Source: Pseudomonas sp. N3-W (GTDB taxonomy: Bacteria > Pseudomonadota > Gammaproteobacteria > Pseudomonadales > Pseudomonadaceae). From it: a stretch of DNA of 64,000 bases. A program made the translations under genes and the position numbers. Under the pieces are notes generated by a model. It was given only the letters and a program-made list of their open reading frames with translations, ran no database searches and had not been told where the DNA came from. Positions 1-8,253 of this stretch are shown here, piece by piece. Every line of letters starts with the position of its first letter. Positions within the stretch are counted from its first letter, which is position 1. The stretch lies in the NCBI RefSeq assembly GCF_024970185.1, contig NZ_CP103965.1, forward strand, positions 5,289,001 to 5,353,000, given 5' to 3'.

Positions 1-209
1 GCCTCTGCACTGGCGTCACCGACGGTCAAATCCGCGAAGCGATCTATGAAGGTTGCTGCAGCTACCGTGAAGTACGTCAGGCCACCGGCGTTGCCAGCCA
101 ATGCGGTAAATGCGCCTGCCTTGCCAAGGAAGTGGTCCGCGAAACCCTGACCAAATTGCAAACCGCCCAGGCCGCGATTCCTTTTCCCGTAGAATTTACC
201 GCCGCTTAA
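1..209 (+). CDS. bfd: Bacterioferritin-associated ferredoxin, 3' part
   Basis: This is the C-terminal 68 residues of Bfd; the start lies outside the window. Bfd is a small [2Fe-2S] ferredoxin that passes electrons to bacterioferritin so that stored ferric iron can be released. Two Cys-rich elements are visible: CLCTG near the left edge and the later pair in QCGKCAC, which fit the BFD-like fold (one upstream Cys missing because of the cut). The frame ends at TAA 207-209, is followed by a strong terminator, and the next gene is bacterioferritin itself, its redox partner. The placement supports the family call strongly. Confidence 0.9.
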   Translation, partial: LCTGVTDGQIREAIYEGCCSYREVRQATGVASQCGKCACLAKEVVRETLTKLQTAQAAIPFPVEFTAA

Positions 210-225
210 ATAACGCATTTTAAAG

Positions 226-251
226 AACCGGACTTGATGTCCGGTTTTTTT
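226..251 (+). terminator. Rho-independent terminator after bfd
   Basis: AACCGGAC and GTCCGGTT form a perfect 8-bp stem around a 5-nt loop, followed by a T run. It separates bfd from bfr. Confidence 0.85.
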
Positions 252-289
252 ATGCCCGAAAATCAATTGCTTAGGCGCCAGACGCGGAA

Positions 290-400
290 CTTAGTCATTC
301 TTATTCGGATTTATTTTCACTTATTATTCAATAACTTAGGTTTGACACTTATAAATACGCGGCTCAAACTCTGCCTTATATACCGCGAATACAGGGCAGG
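290..400 (+). promoter_or_regulatory. A/T-rich bfr promoter region
   Basis: The stretch before bfr is conspicuously A/T-rich compared with its surroundings. TTGACA at 342-347 is a perfect -35 hexamer, but no good -10 lies at 16-18 bp; TATATA at 377-382 is too far away. The A/T-rich blocks at about 296-334 could hold an iron-responsive (Fur-type) site, but I find no clean match. A ribosome site (GGCAGGA, about 397-402) precedes the bfr ATG. Confidence 0.3.
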
Positions 401-408
401 ACCCCATC

Positions 409-882
409 ATGAAAGGCGACATTACAGTCATCCAGCATCTCAACAAGATCCTTGCCAATGAGCTGGTCGCGATCAATCAATACTTTTTGCATGCGCGCAT
501 GTACGAAGATTGGGGCCTGAACAAGCTCGGCAAGCACGAGTACAAAGAATCCATCGACGAGATGAAGCACGCCGACAAGCTGATCAAGCGGATTCTGTTC
601 CTTGAAGGCCTGCCGAACGTCCAGGACCTGGGCAAGCTGCACATCGGCGAACACACCAAGGAAATGCTCGAGTGCGACCTGCGCATCGAACGCACCGGTC
701 ACGCGGATCTCAAAGTTGCCATCGCGCATTGCGAAACCGTGGGTGACTTCGGCAGCCGCGAGCTGCTTGAGGACATTCTTGAATCCGAAGAAGAACACAT
801 CGACTGGCTGGAAACCCAATTGGGCCTGATCGATAAAGTCGGTCTTGAGAACTACCTGCAATCGCAGATGGGCGAAGAGTAA
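409..882 (+). CDS. bfr: Bacterioferritin, haem-binding subunit
   Basis: 157-residue bacterioferritin, a 24-mer shell protein that oxidises Fe2+ and stores the mineral core in the cytoplasm. Full length for the family. The ferroxidase ligands are all in place (E18, E51, H54, E94, E127, H130), and M52, the axial haem ligand, is present in IDEMKHAD, so this is a haem-carrying subunit with a complete ferroxidase centre. ATG 409 has a purine-rich ribosome site just upstream. The neighbouring bfd encodes the ferredoxin that releases iron from it, although a terminator separates the two. Confidence 0.97.
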   Translation: MKGDITVIQHLNKILANELVAINQYFLHARMYEDWGLNKLGKHEYKESIDEMKHADKLIKRILFLEGLPNVQDLGKLHIGEHTKEMLECDLRIERTGHADLKVAIAHCETVGDFGSRELLEDILESEEEHIDWLETQLGLIDKVGLENYLQSQMGEE

Positions 883-909
883 TTCATCGCTCGCTAAACT
901 CGAGGCACT

Positions 910-946
910 AAAAAGCCCCGCCCTCTTTCCAGAGGCGGGGCTTTTT
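910..946. terminator. Bidirectional terminator between bfr and grxD
   Basis: AAAAAGCCCCGCCTC-type stem with matching GAGGCGGGGCTTTTT arm; the A run on one side and the T run on the other let it work for bfr (+) and for grxD (-), which converge here. Confidence 0.85.
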
Positions 947-978
947 CATATCCGGACTTCAGACCTGCCGAAAACCCG

Positions 979-1002
979 CGTGGGAGCGGATTTGCTCCCA
1001 CA
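979..1002. repeat. Single REP element
   Basis: GTGGGAGC and GCTCCCAC arms around a short loop containing GGATTT, a single palindrome related to the window's commonest REP type. It sits just after the grxD stop codon. Confidence 0.7.
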
Positions 1003-1006
1003 TGGA

Positions 1007-1348
1007 TCAGGCTTCGGTCTTGGTCGCAGCCGCCGCTTCAACAGCCGCCTTGATGGTGGTCTGCAGCGAACCGTCAGCGGCCATCTCGGTCATGATGTCG
1101 CTACCGCCGACCAGCTCACCGCCAACCCACAGTTGCGGGAAGGTAGGCCAGTTGGCGTATTTTGGCAGGTTGGCGCGGATTTCCGGGTTCTGCAGGATGT
1201 CCACGTATGCAAACTTTTCGCCACATGCCATCACGGCCTGCGCGGCCTTCGCGGAGAAGCCACACTGCGGGGCATTCGGCGAGCCTTTCATGTAAAGCAG
1301 AATGGTGTTGTTGGCAATCTGCTCTTTAATCGTTTCGATGATATCCAT
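1007..1348 (-). CDS. grxD: Monothiol glutaredoxin Grx4 type
   Basis: 113-residue monothiol glutaredoxin with the diagnostic CGFS active site (NAPQCGFSAKA) and the thioredoxin-fold cis-Pro segment WPTFPQLWVGGELVGG. Proteins of this family bind and transfer [2Fe-2S] clusters with glutathione rather than acting as general reductants. The open frame continues upstream, but ATG at 1348 is preceded by a GAGGTG ribosome site and gives the usual family N-terminus (MDIIETIKEQI). The Ala-rich tail (AAVEAAAATKTEA) is typical of Pseudomonas versions. Confidence 0.95.
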   Translation of the reverse strand: MDIIETIKEQIANNTILLYMKGSPNAPQCGFSAKAAQAVMACGEKFAYVDILQNPEIRANLPKYANWPTFPQLWVGGELVGGSDIMTEMAADGSLQTTIKAAVEAAAATKTEA

Positions 1349-1445
1349 GGAGCACCTCGGCTGAACTTTCCGACTCAGTGGTCGGCACGGTGGCGCATTG
1401 TAACGGAATCCCGAGCGCCCTGCTCGGTCTCCCCGACAGACATGC

Positions 1446-3554
1446 TCAAGCCGCCGCCACCGTGACCGGCACACCGTTCAACGCAGCGTTGCCCGACAAC
1501 TCGTCAAGCTGACACTCATCAGTCAGGTCGTTGGCACTGGAGCCCGGCTGGCTGCTGGCAATCGTCATCTGCACACCCGGTCGCGCATGCCCCCAACCGT
1601 GGGGCAGGCTGACCACGCCTTTCATCATGTCCAGGCTGCCCAGCACTTCAACCTCGATCATGCCCACCCGGGAGCTGACCCGCACTCGCTGCCCGTCGCT
1701 GAGCCCGCGACTGGCCAGATCGTCCGGGTGCATCAGCAATTGATGGCGCGGCTTGCCTTTCACCAGGCGGTGGTAATTGTGCATCCACGAGTTATTGCTG
1801 CGCACATGACGCCGGCCAATCATCAATAACTCATCGACGGCCGGCGCCCGCAGCGCCGCAAAACGCGCCAGGTCGGCAAGGATCGCGGCAGGCGCGGCCT
1901 GCACCTGTTGATCGACCGTCTTCAGGCGTGGCGCCAGGTTCGGCTTGAGCGCGCCGAGGTCGATGCCATGGGGATGATCGAACAACGTCGCCAGTGACAG
2001 CTTGTGCGCAGAAGCATCGCCATAGAGGCCTGCCCGCAAACCACGGTCGATCATCTGTGCCGGCGCAATGGTCGGCTTGAGCGCCTTGCCGGCTTTTGCA
2101 GCGAAGGCCTTGGCCAGCCCGACAAAAATCTCCCAGTCGTGCAACGCGCCTTCGGGCTTGGCCAGAATCGCCCGATTGAAACGAGTGACATTGCGCACGG
2201 CAAACAGGTTGAACGTGGTGTCGTAGTGATCGTTTTCCAGCGCCGAGGTGGACGGCAGGATCAGGTCGGCGTAGCGCGTGGTTTCGTTGATGTACAAGTC
2301 GATACTGACCATGAACTCCAGCCCGTCCAGCGCTTGCTCCAACTGCCGGCCGTTGGGCGTGGACAACACCGGGTTGCCGGCCACGGTGATCAGGGCGCGC
2401 ACCTGGCCCTCGCCTTCGGTGAGCATCTCTTCGGCCAGCGCCGACACCGGCAACTCGCCCGCGTATTCGGGACGACCGGACACCCGGCTCTGCCACTGAT
2501 TGAAATGCCCGCCCGAGGTGGTCGCCACCAGATCGACCGCTGGCTCGGTGCACAAGGCGCCGCCAACCCGGTCGAGATTGCCGGTGACCAGATTGATCAG
2601 TTGCACCAGCCAATGGCACAGCGTGCCGAACGCCTGGGTCGAGACGCCCATGCGCCCATAGCACACTGCCGTCGGCGAGCCCGCAAAGTCCCGCGCCAGC
2701 TGGCGAATCTGCTCGGCAGGCACCGCGCACAATGGGCTCATGGCTTCAGCGGTGAACGTGGCAATAGCCAGCCGTACCTCGTCCAGGCCCGCCACCGGCA
2801 GATGGCTGTCACGGCTCAGGCCTTCGTCGAACAGCGTATTGAGCAGCCCGAACAGCAGCGCCGCATCGCCACCGGGACGCACGAACAGATGCTGATCGGC
2901 CATCGCGGCGGTTTCACTGCGGCGTGGATCGACCACCACTACTTTGCCGCCCCGGGCCTGAATCGCCTTCAGGCGCTTTTCCACATCAGGCACGGTCATG
3001 ATGCTGCCATTGGACGCCAGTGGGTTGCCGCCCAGGATCAGCATGAAATCGGTGTGATCGATGTCCGGGATCGGCAGCAACAAACCGTGGCCGTACATCA
3101 AATGGCTGGTCAGGTGATGGGGTAACTGGTCGACCGAAGTCGCAGAAAAACGGTTACGGGTTTTCAACAGGCCGAGAAAGTAATTGCTGTGGGTCATCAG
3201 CCCGTAGTTGTGCACGCTGGGGTTGCCTTGATAGACCGCCACGGCGTTCTGCCCGTGCCGCTGCTGAATGGCTGCCAGACGTTCGGCGACGAGATCAAAC
3301 GCATCCTGCCACTCCATCGGCTGCCACTCACTGCCTACCCGCCGCATGGGCTGATGCAGGCGATCCGGATCGTTCTGGATGTCTTGCAGCGCCACCGCCT
3401 TGGGGCAGATGTGGCCGCGGCTGAAGGTGTCTAGCGGATCACCCTTGATCGAGGTGATCTGCACGTCGCCGCCTTCGCCCTCGGTGGTTTCGATGCTCAG
3501 CCCGCAAATGGCTTCGCACAGGTGGCAGGCACGGTGATGGAGAGTCTTGGTCAT
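1446..3554 (-). CDS. Molybdopterin oxidoreductase family protein
   Basis: 702-residue member of the bis-MGD molybdopterin oxidoreductase (formate dehydrogenase / nitrate reductase-like) family. The N-terminus carries a [4Fe-4S] motif with C10, C13, C17 and C50 (CHLCEAIC ... HICPKA). It is followed by the molybdopterin domains (ILGGNPLASNG, VVVDPRR) and a C-terminal dinucleotide-binding domain (RVRVSSRVGMIEVEV). There is no twin-arginine signal, so it is probably cytoplasmic. The position that usually supplies a Cys or selenocysteine Mo ligand reads TSVDQLPHH, so neither is obvious. ATG 3554 is chosen because the Fe-S motif begins 10 residues later; the extra 36 upstream codons look non-coding. 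Substrate unknown; no partner subunits are adjacent. Confidence 0.85.
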   Translation of the reverse strand: MTKTLHHRACHLCEAICGLSIETTEGEGGDVQITSIKGDPLDTFSRGHICPKAVALQDIQNDPDRLHQPMRRVGSEWQPMEWQDAFDLVAERLAAIQQRHGQNAVAVYQGNPSVHNYGLMTHSNYFLGLLKTRNRFSATSVDQLPHHLTSHLMYGHGLLLPIPDIDHTDFMLILGGNPLASNGSIMTVPDVEKRLKAIQARGGKVVVVDPRRSETAAMADQHLFVRPGGDAALLFGLLNTLFDEGLSRDSHLPVAGLDEVRLAIATFTAEAMSPLCAVPAEQIRQLARDFAGSPTAVCYGRMGVSTQAFGTLCHWLVQLINLVTGNLDRVGGALCTEPAVDLVATTSGGHFNQWQSRVSGRPEYAGELPVSALAEEMLTEGEGQVRALITVAGNPVLSTPNGRQLEQALDGLEFMVSIDLYINETTRYADLILPSTSALENDHYDTTFNLFAVRNVTRFNRAILAKPEGALHDWEIFVGLAKAFAAKAGKALKPTIAPAQMIDRGLRAGLYGDASAHKLSLATLFDHPHGIDLGALKPNLAPRLKTVDQQVQAAPAAILADLARFAALRAPAVDELLMIGRRHVRSNNSWMHNYHRLVKGKPRHQLLMHPDDLASRGLSDGQRVRVSSRVGMIEVEVLGSLDMMKGVVSLPHGWGHARPGVQMTIASSQPGSSANDLTDECQLDELSGNAALNGVPVTVAAA

Positions 3555-3686
3555 GGCCAGTCTCTGTCTTGTTCTGGGCGGGCAGGTCGACCGCGAGAAC
3601 AAAACTATGGCGCGCACGCCGCCGTTGCGCCAGCGACGTTCATCTTGTGAATCGGTCCTCATCAGGTCGGCCGATAGCGGCCGGCG

Positions 3687-3977
3687 TCAACTCGACGGCA
3701 GTCGGGGTGGCGCCTGCAACTGGAGTTCCTGAAGGGTTTCGATCTGCTCGTGCGGAACATGCACGCCAGTGAGTTCGCCGATCAGTCGCCAGTGTTCGTC
3801 GAGCCCGGCGCTGATGGTGGCCATTCGGTCGATCATGCGCCGACCGGCGGCCTTGGTAATTTCGTCTTCACTGCGCAGCAACTCGAACGACATCGAGGTC
3901 ATGGACGCAGTGAGATGGGTCAGGGAGCGGGCCGTGAGACCGAGTAATTCCATTAACAACTGTTCTTTCGATTCCAT
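3687..3977 (-). CDS. Small conserved hypothetical helical protein
   Basis: 96-residue protein, not recognised. It is predicted almost wholly helical (MELLGLTARSLTHLTASMTSMSFELL) with a Pro-rich tail (QLQAPPRLPSS), no signal peptide and no membrane segment. ATG 3977 has an AGGAAG ribosome site about 8 nt upstream, which supports a real gene. It runs in the same direction as the molybdopterin oxidoreductase, 132 bp before its start, so the two may be cotranscribed. A possible promoter (TTGCTA, 16 bp, TATAAC on the minus strand) lies near 4008-4035. Function unknown. Confidence 0.7.
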   Translation of the reverse strand: MESKEQLLMELLGLTARSLTHLTASMTSMSFELLRSEDEITKAAGRRMIDRMATISAGLDEHWRLIGELTGVHVPHEQIETLQELQLQAPPRLPSS

Positions 3978-4005
3978 TCCGAAGTCTTCCTGCGTCGCTC
4001 GTGGA

Positions 4006-4065
4006 GTAGTTATAACCCAGCACTTTGCATTAGCAAATGTTTCAAAGCAGACAAAGTGCCACTAC
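4006..4065. promoter_or_regulatory. Nested palindromes between the small ORF and argF
   Basis: The inner perfect palindrome TTTGC-ATTA-GCAAA (4024-4037) lies inside a wider inverted repeat, GCACTTTG (4020-4027) with CAAAGTGC (4052-4059). A partial outer pair, GTAGT/ACTAC, flanks both. It overlaps the likely promoter of the divergent small gene and could be a regulator site. The rest of the 3978-4240 gap shows nothing recognisable. Confidence 0.4.
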
Positions 4066-4240
4066 GAGCTCCGGATCATAGGTCAAAAACCGACCGCGAC
4101 CATGCCGTCCCCGCCCCGTTTGATTGCAATGCCCCGCAAGCCCGGTGTACAAATGGGTCGCAGCGGTCAGGAAACAGGCTTCAAAAGCGCTATCGAGGTC
4201 ACCCCGTAGCCCCTCCGAATCCCTTAAAAACCGTAGCCTA

Positions 4241-4277
4241 TTGGAAAAACGCGACATTTAATTATAAGATCGCGCCT
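4241..4277. promoter_or_regulatory. argF promoter with tandem ArgR operator
   Basis: TTGGAA (4241-4246), a 16-bp spacer and TATAAG (4263-4268) form a sigma-70 promoter. On the minus strand, TGTCGC-N8-AA (4256-4241) matches the Pseudomonas ArgR half-site exactly. A second copy, AGGCGC-N8-AA (4277-4262), begins exactly 21 bp away. This is the known tandem half-site spacing, and both copies cover the promoter, consistent with arginine repression. Confidence 0.75.
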
Positions 4278-4381
4278 CCCCCTATTTCGTCGCCCCGTGC
4301 GGCTTACGCCGCAGGTCTCGCCCGTTTTTCAAATAAACAAGGCTTTGAGTATCTGCGGTCTGTTGCAAAAGGTAGTCAATG

Positions 4382-5302
4382 ATGAGCGCAAGGCACTTTC
4401 TCTCCCTGATGGATTGCACGCCCGAAGAGCTGGTCAGCGTGATCCGTCGAGGCGTTGAGCTCAAGGACCTGCGTAACCGCGGCGTACTGTTCGAGCCCTT
4501 GAAAAACCGCGTCCTGGGGATGATCTTCGAGAAGTCCTCGACCCGCACCCGGATCTCGTTCGAAGCCGGCATGATCCAGCTCGGCGGCCAGGCGATCTTC
4601 CTCTCGCCCCGCGATACCCAACTGGGTCGTGGCGAGCCGATCGGTGACTGCGCCATCGTCATGTCGAGCATGCTCGACGCCGTGATGATCCGTACCTTTG
4701 CCCACAGCACCCTGACCGAATTTGCCGCCAACTCCCGCGTGCCAGTGATCAACGGCCTGTCCGACGACCTGCACCCGTGCCAGTTGCTGGCCGACATGCA
4801 GACCTTTCTTGAGCACCGCGGCTCTATCCAGGGCAAAACCGTGGCCTGGATCGGCGACGGCAACAACATGTGCAACAGCTATATAGAAGCGGCGGTCCAG
4901 TTCGACTTTCAGTTGCGCATTGCCTGCCCGCAAGGCTATGAGCCAAACCCTGACTTCGTGGCAAAGGCCGGCGATCGTGTGACCATCGTCCGCGATCCTC
5001 AAGATGCCGTGCGCGGCGCCCATCTGGTCAGTACCGACGTCTGGACCTCCATGGGCCAGGAAGAAGAAACCGCCAAACGCCTGAAGCTGTTCGCACCGTT
5101 CCAGGTCAACCGCGCCCTGCTCGACCTCGCCGCCGCGGACGTGCTGTTCATGCACTGCCTGCCCGCCCACCGCGGTGAAGAAATCAGCCTCGACCTGTTG
5201 GACGATCCGCGCTCGGTAGCCTGGGATCAGGCGGAAAACCGTCTTCATGCACAAAAGGCCCTGCTCGAATTCCTTGTCCCGCCTTCGTACCACCACGCAT
5301 GA
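4382..5302 (+). CDS. argF: Ornithine carbamoyltransferase, anabolic
   Basis: 306-residue ornithine carbamoyltransferase: carbamoyl phosphate plus ornithine gives citrulline, in arginine biosynthesis in the cytoplasm. It carries the carbamoyl-phosphate loop SSTRTR, the HPCQ motif ([14 protein letters not shown]) and the ornithine-binding [10 protein letters not shown] near the C-terminus. Length and N-terminus (MSARHFL) fit the Pseudomonas anabolic enzyme; a second ATG 3 bp upstream is possible. An ArgR operator covers its promoter. The stop codon overlaps the start of the next gene (ATGA), so the ABC ATPase is probably translated from the same mRNA. Confidence 0.97.
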   Translation: MSARHFLSLMDCTPEELVSVIRRGVELKDLRNRGVLFEPLKNRVLGMIFEKSSTRTRISFEAGMIQLGGQAIFLSPRDTQLGRGEPIGDCAIVMSSMLDAVMIRTFAHSTLTEFAANSRVPVINGLSDDLHPCQLLADMQTFLEHRGSIQGKTVAWIGDGNNMCNSYIEAAVQFDFQLRIACPQGYEPNPDFVAKAGDRVTIVRDPQDAVRGAHLVSTDVWTSMGQEEETAKRLKLFAPFQVNRALLDLAAADVLFMHCLPAHRGEEISLDLLDDPRSVAWDQAENRLHAQKALLEFLVPPSYHHA

Positions 5303-6405
5303 GCCAGCCATTACTGCTTAACCTGCGCAACCTCGCCTGCGGCTATCAAGACCAGCGCGTGGTGCAGAACCTCAATCTGCACCTGAACGCAGGCGACATC
5401 GGTTGCCTGCTCGGCTCCTCGGGCTGCGGCAAGACCACCACGTTGCGCGCGATTGCCGGTTTCGAACCGGTGCACGAAGGGGAAATCCAGCTGGCCGGGG
5501 AAACCATCTCCAGCGCCGGTTTCACCCTCGCCCCGGAAAAACGCCGGATCGGCATGGTGTTCCAGGACTACGCGTTGTTCCCGCACCTGAGTGTCGCGGA
5601 AAATATCGCCTTCGGGATCCGCAAGCATCCGCAAAAGGATCGCGTCACCGAAGAGCTGCTGGAACTGGTCAACCTGAAAAACCTCGGCAAGCGCTTCCCG
5701 CACGAATTGTCCGGCGGCCAGCAGCAGCGTGTTGCACTGGCCCGCGCCCTGGCACCGGAGCCCCAGTTGCTGCTGCTGGACGAACCGTTTTCAAACCTCG
5801 ACGGCGAACTGCGACGCAAGCTCAGCCACGAGGTGCGCGACATTCTCAAAGCCCGGGGCACCAGTGCGATTCTGGTGACTCACGATCAGGAAGAAGCCTT
5901 CGCGGTCAGCGATCATGTCGGCGTGTTCAAGGAAGGTCGACTCGAACAATGGGATACGCCCTATAACCTGTATCACGAACCGCTGACGCAGTTTGTGGCC
6001 AGTTTCATTGGCCAGGGTTATTTTATTCGCGGTCAGTTGAGCAGCCCGGAATCGGTGCAGACCGAACTGGGTGAGTTGCGCGGCAATCGAGCTTATACAT
6101 GGCCGCCGGGTGGCGCTGTGGATGTACTGCTGCGCCCGGACGATATCGTTTACGCACCGGACAGCGCATTGAGAGCCCGGATCGTCGGCAAGACCTTCCT
6201 CGGCGCCTCAACCCTGTACCGCCTGCAACTGCCCACCGGCGCACAGCTGGAGTCTATCTTCCCGAGCCATGCCGATCATCAGGTCGGTGCGCAGGTGGGC
6301 ATTCGGGTGGCGGCCGAGCATCTGGTGTTGTTCCAGGCATCCGGCAGCACGGCGGCGCAGATTCCGGCGGTGGAACAAGGGGTTCGGCGGTATAGCACTG
6401 CCTAA
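5299..6405 (+). CDS. ABC transporter ATPase, FbpC/PotA-like
   Basis: 368-residue importer ATPase. Walker A is GSSGCGKTT (about 39-47), the signature LSGGQQQR, Walker B LLLLDEP, the H-loop switch VTHDQ, and a C-terminal TOBE-type region follows from about residue 240. Its closest type is the ferric-iron (FbpC) or polyamine/thiamine importer ATPases. It overlaps argF by 4 nt. No permease or binding protein is adjacent, so it must serve membrane partners encoded elsewhere and its substrate cannot be told from context. Odd point: an orphan importer ATPase tied to arginine control through argF. Confidence 0.85.
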   Translation: MSQPLLLNLRNLACGYQDQRVVQNLNLHLNAGDIGCLLGSSGCGKTTTLRAIAGFEPVHEGEIQLAGETISSAGFTLAPEKRRIGMVFQDYALFPHLSVAENIAFGIRKHPQKDRVTEELLELVNLKNLGKRFPHELSGGQQQRVALARALAPEPQLLLLDEPFSNLDGELRRKLSHEVRDILKARGTSAILVTHDQEEAFAVSDHVGVFKEGRLEQWDTPYNLYHEPLTQFVASFIGQGYFIRGQLSSPESVQTELGELRGNRAYTWPPGGAVDVLLRPDDIVYAPDSALRARIVGKTFLGASTLYRLQLPTGAQLESIFPSHADHQVGAQVGIRVAAEHLVLFQASGSTAAQIPAVEQGVRRYSTA

Positions 6406-6423
6406 CGACTCGCTGACGATTAA

Positions 6424-6508
6424 TGGGGGAGCTGGCTTGCCTGCGATGCTATCAACTCGGTTCCAGGTAAAACCGAGTCGCCTGCATCGCGGGCAAGCCC
6501 GGCGCCCA
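6424..6508. repeat. REPIN-like inverted repeat
   Basis: Two imperfect REP-like arms (GGAGCTGGCTTGCCTGCGATG and CATCGCGGGCAAGCCCGGC, about 6427-6447 and 6485-6503) face each other. An inner hairpin ACTCGG...CCGAGT lies between them. Located between convergent genes. Confidence 0.7.
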
Positions 6509-6536
6509 CAAAAACTTGCTCCACACCTGGTTGAGG

Positions 6537-7319
6537 TCAACCCAGAATCAGTGTTCCACTCGCCACCAGCGTCGCGTTTCCGCCAATTTTCACCCGTTCC
6601 CCCTCCAGCCGGCAAAACAACTCCCCGCCCCGTAACGAGCGCTGGCACGCCGTCAGACTCGACTTGCCCAAACGTTTCGACCAGTACGGAATCAGGCTGC
6701 AATGAGTCGAACCGGTCACCGGGTCTTCGTTGATACCAATCGCCGGAGCAAAATAGCGGGACACAAAATCATGCTGATTGCCCTTGGCGGTGACAATCAC
6801 CCCCGGCCACGGCAGTTTCGCCAGTGCCACCATGTCGGGCTGACAGTCGAGCACCGCTTGCTCGGACTCCAGCACCACGAACAATTCGTTTGAGCCCAGC
6901 ACATCGACCGCTTCCACACCCAGTGCGCGCTCGACGTCCAGCGTCACGCCCACTTCTGAAGGCACGATGGCCGGGAAGTCCAGCCACAAACGCCCGCCGT
7001 CGCGAGTCACACTCAGCGGCCCGGACTTGCAGGTAAAGTCCAGACGCTCGGCAGTCTCTTGATAGATTTCAAATAACACATAGGCACTGGCCAGCGTCGC
7101 GTGTCCGCACAGCGGAACTTCGGTCGTCGGGGTAAACCAGCGAATGTGCCATACCGGGCCTTCACGCACCAGGAAGGCGGTTTCGGCGAGGTTATGCTCG
7201 GCGGCGATCTTCTGCATCAAGTCGTCGGCAAGCCAGGCATCGAGCCGATACACCATCGCCGGGTTGCCACTGAACGGCCGATCACTGAACGCATCGACCT
7301 GATGAAACTCAAGCTGCAT
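6537..7319 (-). CDS. PhzF family isomerase-like protein
   Basis: 260-residue PhzF/YddE family protein with the two-domain diaminopimelate-epimerase-like fold. Family marks: N-terminal FHQVDAFSDRPFSGNPAMVY, the catalytic Glu segment AEHNLAETAFLV, and TPTTEVPLCGHATLASAYVLF. A second repeat, INEDPVTGSTHCSLIPYW, lies near the C-terminus. The presence of the catalytic Glu suggests an active isomerase, but no phenazine genes are nearby, so a phenazine role is unlikely; the substrate is unknown. ATG 7319 has a GGGAGAAGG ribosome site immediately upstream. Monocistronic by appearance, with ybaK 95 bp upstream on the same strand. Confidence 0.85.
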   Translation of the reverse strand: MQLEFHQVDAFSDRPFSGNPAMVYRLDAWLADDLMQKIAAEHNLAETAFLVREGPVWHIRWFTPTTEVPLCGHATLASAYVLFEIYQETAERLDFTCKSGPLSVTRDGGRLWLDFPAIVPSEVGVTLDVERALGVEAVDVLGSNELFVVLESEQAVLDCQPDMVALAKLPWPGVIVTAKGNQHDFVSRYFAPAIGINEDPVTGSTHCSLIPYWSKRLGKSSLTACQRSLRGGELFCRLEGERVKIGGNATLVASGTLILG

Positions 7320-7414
7320 AACCTTCTCCCTATTGTCCGGACACCGAGCATGAAGCCCACGTCAATCCGGCACCAGTGACAGAACAGGCAGATTTGCACC
7401 ATACAGTGCCGGCG

Positions 7415-7885
7415 TCAGGGTCGACCGATATCGGCGAATTTCGCCTGAGTGTGTTCGGCCAGGACTGAGGGCGCCAATTCAACTTCGAGACCGCGTCGCC
7501 CGGCGCTGACAAAAATACTGGCAAAGGGCTGCGCCGAATGATCGATAAAGGTACGCAAGCGCTTCTTCTGCCCCAGCGGACTGATCCCGCCCAACAAGTA
7601 ACCGGTGGATCGTTGCGCGGCGGCGGGATCAGCCATTTCGACTTTTTTCACTCCGGCGGCCTGAGCCAGGTGTTTTAAATCCAGACTTCCGACGACCGGC
7701 ACCACGGCGACCAGCAATTCACCCTTTTCACTGGCCGCCAGCAGCGTCTTGAACACCTGCGCAGGGTCCAGCCCCAGTTTTTCCGCGGCTTCCAGCCCGT
7801 AGGAAGCTGCCTTCGGATCATGTTCGTAACTGTGCACGCGATGTTCGGCACGAACTTTTTTCAACAAATCCAATGCAGGGGTCAT
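7415..7885 (-). CDS. ybaK: Cys-tRNA(Pro)/Cys-tRNA(Cys) deacylase YbaK
   Basis: 156-residue YbaK/EbsC protein. The family edits Cys mischarged on tRNA-Pro in trans. The conserved Lys sits in QVFKTLLA, and the glycine-rich [16 protein letters not shown] and the terminal [13 protein letters not shown] motifs are present. Single-domain, normal length. ATG 7885 is preceded by GGAG on the minus strand. No promoter was identified in the 7886-8080 stretch upstream, which otherwise appears featureless. Confidence 0.92.
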   Translation of the reverse strand: MTPALDLLKKVRAEHRVHSYEHDPKAASYGLEAAEKLGLDPAQVFKTLLAASEKGELLVAVVPVVGSLDLKHLAQAAGVKKVEMADPAAAQRSTGYLLGGISPLGQKKRLRTFIDHSAQPFASIFVSAGRRGLEVELAPSVLAEHTQAKFADIGRP

Positions 7886-8084
7886 GGCAGCTCCAAGCCG
7901 AGTGGCAGAAGAAAAATACTGGCCAGGATTCTAGGACATCGGCCGTCAAAAGGCTCTATTTCGGCATTATTTCAAAGGCCTGCAACGCCCGTTTCCGGGG
8001 ATCAAACGCAGGTTTGGCGAGTCTGCGTCGCGATCATTCACCGGCCCGACAGATGAATTGTGACTGATGGTTCACTTTCGACCT

Positions 8085-8137
8085 TTGACAGCAGTGTTTC
8101 TTGTCTATATTTTTTCGAATGTGAATACTGTACGAAT
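8085..8137 (+). promoter_or_regulatory. glpF promoter with GlpR-type operator
   Basis: TTGACA (8085-8090), 17 bp, TATTTT (8108-8113) make a sigma-70 promoter. TTTTCG-N4-TGAA (8112-8125) followed by TGTACGAAT (8129-8137) overlaps and follows the -10. The same arrangement, TTTTCG-N4-TGAA then TGTTCGAAT, lies before glpD, so both probably bind GlpR. The remainder of 7886-8253 shows only a GGATCC-centred palindrome near 8171-8187. Confidence 0.55.
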
Positions 8138-8253
8138 GATCCAAAGTAGCACCCGGCAGTAAGCCAGGAACAGGATGGGGATCCTGTCTCGGTGAAAATC
8201 GCGCTTTGACCCTGATGAAAAAGCGCCCAACAACAAAAACAATGAGGTTTTCG

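Noticed and set aside
296..334. Fur box before bfr
   Set aside because: A/T-rich stretches are suggestive, but no good match to the 19-bp consensus was found by eye.
6537..7319. Phenazine biosynthesis by the PhzF-like gene
   Set aside because: No other phz genes lie in the window; PhzF-like proteins are widespread without phenazines.
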